Shown here piece after piece: positions 59,838-64,000 of a stretch of DNA of 64,000 nt. The translations under genes and the position numbers were made by a program. The stretch's first letter is position 1; each line of letters begins with the position of its first letter. This DNA comes from Streptomyces sp. NBC_01429. Its GTDB lineage: Bacteria > Actinomycetota > Actinomycetes > Streptomycetales > Streptomycetaceae. The DNA lies in assembly GCF_036231945.1 (NCBI RefSeq), contig NZ_CP109599.1:62001-126000 (forward strand), in the 5' to 3' direction. The notes under the pieces were generated by a model, which did no database searches, was not told where the DNA came from, and worked only from the letters and a program-made list of their open reading frames with translations.

Positions 59838-61093
59838 CGGCCGGCCTTTCGTATGGTGCGCACGACGGTGCTCGCGACGACCAGGGCGCCGTCCTTGACC
59901 GCGTGGCCCCGGCCGGAGAGGGGGTGGCTCGTCCGGCGGGGTGCGGCGGGGTGTCCGCCGGCGCGGGCCGCGAGCAGCTCCTCGAACAGCCGCTCGGCCT
60001 GGGCGACGACGGGGCCCGGGGCGAAGCGGCGGGAGTTCTCCAGGGCGGCGCGGCCCATCCGGCGGCGCGCCTCGTCGTCCCGTACGAGGCCGAGCAGGGC
60101 GGCGGACAGGGCGTCCCGGTCCCCCACGGGCACCAGCCGGCCGTCCACGCCGTCCGCGATGATCTCGCCGGGACCGTAGGGGCAGTCGGTGCTGACGACC
60201 GGGAGCCCGCAGCGCATGGCCTCGACGATGGTCATGCCGAAGGGCTCGAAGTCGGAGGTCGCCGCCGCGATGGATCCCTTGACCCACTGCGCCTCCATGG
60301 GAGTGGCGGCGCCCATCAGGAAAACGTTGTCGTAGAGGCCCAGCTCTTCGATGAGCCGCCGGAGTCTGTCGTGCTCCTCGCCCTTCCCGTACAGCCGCAG
60401 CCGCCAGTGGGGGTGCTCGGCGACCACCGCGGCGAACGCCTCGATGAGCAGGTCGTAGCGCTTGACGCGGACGAGCCGGCCGGCGGCGACCACGGTGTGC
60501 GACTCGCCGTCCGAGGGCGGCAGAACCGGGTCGGGCACGCTGTTGGGCAGCGCCTCCACCCGGACGCCGGGAAGCCGCGCCTTGCGCCGGTAGGCCGCCG
60601 CGTCCGCCTCCGTGACGGTGGTCAGCGCGTCCAGCCGGGGATAGGCGCGGCGCAGCGCCGTGCGCAGCCTCGGTGAGTGGCGGTCGAGCGTGAGATGTTC
60701 CTGTCCGACCCGCACGGTGTGCGGCGGCGCCTGGAGGGCGAGGTGGACGTTGAGACCGGGCCGCGTCCCCACCAGGACGTCGGCGTCCGTCTCCGCGAGG
60801 AACGCGGCGATCCGCCGGTCGGTGAGCCGGCTGTACTGACCGTAGCGGCGCTCGGCGGCCGGGAAGACCGTGGCCGGGCGCAGATGGTCGGGGTGGTCCT
60901 CCTCGTGGCGCAGATCCACCAGAGCCCGCAGCCGCACCCTCGGGTCGGGGGTGAGGTGGGGCGTCTCCCGGTGCCGGAGGACGGAGACGACGTCCACCTC
61001 GTGCCGGTCCGCGAGGGCTCGGGCCAGATTGAAGGTGGTGGTGATCGTGCCCCCGATCCCGTACGCGTTGTGAATCAGAAAGGAAATCCTCAT
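59834..61093 (-). CDS. GT4 family glycosyltransferase
   Basis: 419 residues, GT-B fold. The N-terminus ISFLIHNAYGIGGTITTTFN has the acceptor-side Gly-rich loop. The donor domain has VVAAGRLVRVKRYDLLIEAF, the retaining EX7E motif in FEPFGMTIVEAMRCGLPVV (Glu pair), and YGPGEIIADGVDGRLVPVG. It transfers sugar from a nucleotide donor to a glycan or lipid, as in cell-wall or teichoic-acid-like polymer assembly. Start at MRISFL (61093). Confidence 0.92.
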   Translation of the reverse strand: MRISFLIHNAYGIGGTITTTFNLARALADRHEVDVVSVLRHRETPHLTPDPRVRLRALVDLRHEEDHPDHLRPATVFPAAERRYGQYSRLTDRRIAAFLAETDADVLVGTRPGLNVHLALQAPPHTVRVGQEHLTLDRHSPRLRTALRRAYPRLDALTTVTEADAAAYRRKARLPGVRVEALPNSVPDPVLPPSDGESHTVVAAGRLVRVKRYDLLIEAFAAVVAEHPHWRLRLYGKGEEHDRLRRLIEELGLYDNVFLMGAATPMEAQWVKGSIAAATSDFEPFGMTIVEAMRCGLPVVSTDCPYGPGEIIADGVDGRLVPVGDRDALSAALLGLVRDDEARRRMGRAALENSRRFAPGPVVAQAERLFEELLAARAGGHPAAPRRTSHPLSGRGHAVKDGALVVASTVVRTIRKAGR

Positions 61094-61167
61094 GACGGCG
61101 TAGACACTCCCCGGGCCCCGAACGTTGCACACGTTACGGCTTCGTGAGACAACGCGCCGGTCAGAGG

Positions 61168-61611
61168 TCACCCGGGGTCGCGGAGCGCCTCCGCCGCGTC
61201 GGAGACCCGGCGCAGCAGGTCGAGGAGGAGGTGCTGTTCATCGGCGGAGAGCGGGCCGAGGAAGACCTGGTTCATCCGGGCGGTGCGCACGGTCAGTCTG
61301 CGGTGGGTCCGGTCGCCCTCGTCGGTGAGGCGCAGCAGGAAGCGGCGGCCGTCCCGGGGGTCGCGGGCCTTGGCGAGCAGGCCCCGGCGGTCCAGTCTGC
61401 TGATGACCTCGGCGATGGTCGAGCGGTCCAGGCCCACGCGTGCGCCGACGGTGCGCTGGTCGAGGCCGGGTTCGGCGACGAGGGCGTTGAGGACGGCGTA
61501 CTGGGGGGAGGTGATCTCCTCGGAGACCATGGCGTTCCACAGGAGGTGGTGCGCCTGCTGGAGACGCCGGGCCAGATGCCCCGGATGCGTGGTCAGGTCC
61601 ACCGCCGCCAT
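61168..61611 (-). CDS. pcaV: MarR family repressor, probable PcaV
   Basis: 147 residues. MarR winged helix: QLQQAHHLLWNAM-like N-terminal helix, ITSPQYAVLNALVAEPGLDQ, RVGLDRSTIAEVISRLDRRG and the wing RDPRDGRRFLLRLTDEG. It is divergent from pcaI, the arrangement known for PcaV of S. coelicolor, a protocatechuate-responsive repressor of the pca operon. The symbol rests on that synteny. ATG at 61611 preceded by GAACGAGG. Confidence 0.85.
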   Translation of the reverse strand: MAAVDLTTHPGHLARRLQQAHHLLWNAMVSEEITSPQYAVLNALVAEPGLDQRTVGARVGLDRSTIAEVISRLDRRGLLAKARDPRDGRRFLLRLTDEGDRTHRRLTVRTARMNQVFLGPLSADEQHLLLDLLRRVSDAAEALRDPG

Positions 61612-61775
61612 GCGCGTTCCTCGTTCCCGTTCCTCGGCATATTCGTATGTGTACTGAGCGATCGTCACCCGCGCTCGCCCTGTTGTCGAGCGTACCGGTC
61701 TGTTCTTACGGTCCGTGCAGAGGGTATTGACGAGGTCGCAGGCGGGTGGCAGCGTGAGCGAAACCTCGCCGGAAC

Positions 61776-61791
61776 AGTCAGTGCGCTGACT
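61776..61791. promoter_or_regulatory. candidate PcaV operator
   Basis: AGTCAG-TGCG-CTGACT is a perfect 6+6 inverted repeat 66 bp before the pcaI start, in the spacer between the MarR gene and pcaI. Confidence 0.65.
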
Positions 61792-61856
61792 ATTCGGCCG
61801 CACAGGCTCTGGCTCGTCGAGGGGTGCGCAGCGCCCGGGAGAGAGGGACCTCACGC

Positions 61857-62612
61857 ATGGACAAGGTGGTCGCCACCGCCGCCGAGGCGGTGGCCGATGT
61901 CCGGGACGGGGTGTCGCTGGCCGTGGGCGGCTTCGGGCTGAGCGGTGTGCCGAACGAGCTGATCAAGGCGTTGCACCGGCTCGGGGTCCGCCGCCTCGAC
62001 GTGGTGTCCAACAACTGCGGTGCGCTGGAGTCGGGGCTCGCGCGCCTGCTGGCGGCCGGCCGCATCGCCCGGGTGACCGGCTCGTACATCGGGGCGAACA
62101 AGGAGTTCGCCCGGCAGTATCTGGCCGGTGAGATCGAGGTCGAGATGATCCCGCAGGGCACGCTGGCCGAACGGCTGCGGGCCGGCGGCTGCGGCATCCC
62201 CGCCTTCTACACCCCGGCCGGTGTGGGCACCCTGGTCGCCGAGGGCGGGCTGCCCTGGCGTTACGACGGGCGGGGCGGGGTCGCGGTCGCCTCGCCGCCC
62301 AAGGAGGTGCGCGAGTTCGACGGGACGCGCTACGTCCTGGAGCGCTCCATCCGTACCGACTTCGCGCTGGTGCGCGCCGCCCGGGGCGACCGGCACGGGA
62401 ACCTCGTCTTCAACAAGTCGAGCCGCAACTTCAACCCGCTGGCCGCCATGGCGGGGCGGGTGACGGTGGCCGAGGTGGAGGAGCTGGTGGAACCGGGCGC
62501 GATCGATCCGGACGAGGTGCATCTGCCCGGCATCTTCGTGCGGCGCGTCGTCGCGCTCACCCCGGAGCAGGCGGCCGACAAGGGCGTCGAGAACAGGACG
62601 GTGACCGGCTGA
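61857..62612 (+). CDS. pcaI: 3-oxoadipate CoA-transferase subunit A
   Basis: 251 residues. Subunit A features are [20 protein letters not shown] (CoA-binding Gly-rich), [37 protein letters not shown] and the C-terminal [16 protein letters not shown]. With subunit B it moves CoA from succinyl-CoA to 3-oxoadipate (or acetoacetate in ScoAB-type enzymes; the adjoining pcaF and MarR favour oxoadipate). Its stop overlaps the next start (TGATG). Confidence 0.92.
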   Translation: MDKVVATAAEAVADVRDGVSLAVGGFGLSGVPNELIKALHRLGVRRLDVVSNNCGALESGLARLLAAGRIARVTGSYIGANKEFARQYLAGEIEVEMIPQGTLAERLRAGGCGIPAFYTPAGVGTLVAEGGLPWRYDGRGGVAVASPPKEVREFDGTRYVLERSIRTDFALVRAARGDRHGNLVFNKSSRNFNPLAAMAGRVTVAEVEELVEPGAIDPDEVHLPGIFVRRVVALTPEQAADKGVENRTVTG

Positions 62613-63255
62613 TGGCCTGGACCAGGCAGGAGATGGCAGCTCGCGCGGCGCGCGAGCTGCCCGACGGGAGTTACGTCAATCTCGGCATCGGGCTGCCGAC
62701 GCTGATACCCAACTTCCTGCCCGAGGGCGTGGAGGTCGTCCTGGAGTCGGAGAACGGCGTCCTCGGGGTGGGCCCCTACCCCCGCGAGGACGAGGTCGAT
62801 CCCGATCTGATCAACGCGGGCAAGGAGACCGTCACCGTCCTGCCGGGCGCCTCCTTCTTCGACTCCTCGCTCTCCTTCGGGATGATCCGCGGGGGCCATG
62901 TCGATGTGGCGGTGCTGGGCGCGATGCAGGTCTCGGCCCGGGGCGATCTGGCCAACTGGGCGGTGCCCGGCAAGATGATCACGGGGATCGGCGGTGCGAT
63001 GGACCTGGTGCACGGCGCCCGTACGGTGATCGCCGTGATGACCCACACGGCCAGGGACGGCGGTGCGAAGATCCTCCAGGAGTGCACCCTGCCGCTCACC
63101 GGCAGGGCCTGTGTGGACCGGATCGTCACCGACCTCGGCGTCCTCGATGTCACCCCGGACGGTCTGCTGCTGGTGGAGTGCGCGCCGGGGGTGCCCGCGG
63201 CCGAGGTCGCGGGCAGAACCGCGGCGCGCCTACGTATCGCCGAAGGAGTCAACTG

Positions 63256-63256
<1 letters not shown>
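62612..63256 (+). CDS. pcaJ: 3-oxoadipate CoA-transferase subunit B
   Basis: 214 residues. The catalytic Glu lies in [16 protein letters not shown] near residue 50, following [17 protein letters not shown]. It contains [20 protein letters not shown] and [19 protein letters not shown] as usual for subunit B. It starts within the stop of pcaI and its stop overlaps pcaF, so the three are tightly coupled. Confidence 0.93.

Positions 63257-64000
<744 letters not shown>

Noticed and set aside
59010..61130. Single 706-codon minus-strand frame joining the GT4 region and the beta-rich protein
   Set aside because: Its first part is out of frame with the GT4 motifs and is Arg/Pro/Gly-rich. Two separate genes with a 4-nt overlap explain the DNA better.

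Overview
The window is high-GC actinobacterial DNA, almost certainly a Streptomyces chromosome. The evidence is strong third-position GC bias, frequent GTG and TTG starts, AGGAGG-type ribosome binding sites, and gene families typical of the genus (DUF3089 lipase, MpaB-type DUF2236 protein, sphingomyelinase with a jacalin-like tail, pcaV/pcaIJF). I cannot name the species from the sequence.

Left accessory flank (1-6180). An SDR/AraC divergent pair and a secreted EEP-family nuclease/phosphatase sit among debris: a PPOX/phosphotransferase hybrid pseudogene, an IS5-type and an ISL3-type transposase remnant, and an Imm49-like immunity gene with a possible toxin scrap upstream.

Main biosynthetic locus (6182-21494). 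Two divergent arms meet at 12352-12843. The minus arm encodes a radical SAM enzyme, a PLP aminotransferase, a NodU-type carbamoyltransferase, a P-loop kinase and an O-methyltransferase. The plus arm encodes an SGNH-like protein, a tyrosine-phosphatase-like protein, an SDR, two Fe(II)/2-oxoglutarate oxygenases flanking a MurA-like enolpyruvyl transferase, an MFS exporter and a TruD-like pseudouridine synthase. This is the nikkomycin/polyoxin nucleoside toolkit plus a dedicated pseudouridine synthase, O-methylation and carbamoylation. That combination matches the published C-nucleoside antifungal malayamycin A (MalD = TruD-like, MalO = enolpyruvyl transferase). Many genes overlap by 4 nt, implying coupled translation.

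Middle accessory region (21534-41000). Intact genes: GrpB-like protein, cytochrome P450, TIGR03086 protein, multicopper oxidase plus an SRPBCC lipoprotein, a Cys-rich unknown protein, PPOX protein, alpha/beta hydrolase, a TetR operon with two operator palindromes, a glycosyltransferase, an NmrA-like reductase and an XRE regulator. Broken genes are dense here: glycosyltransferase, acetyltransferase, IS701/IS4-type transposase, ComB-like phosphatase, a small membrane protein and a SRPBCC gene.

Right part (41076-64000) looks more like core chromosome: secreted sphingomyelinase-like enzyme facing a frameshifted DUF3089 lipase; an NCS1 transporter/racemase operon divergent from a GntR regulator across a 32-bp perfect palindrome; GH36 alpha-galactosidase; a peptidoglycan-binding membrane protein; epoxide-hydrolase-like enzyme; an Lrp-DDAH-RocD arginine module; a small isoprenoid locus (squalene/phytoene-synthase-like, cis-prenyltransferase, MpaB protein fused to EF-hands); a GT4 glycosyltransferase pair; and pcaV with pcaIJF of the beta-ketoadipate pathway, pcaF running off the right edge.
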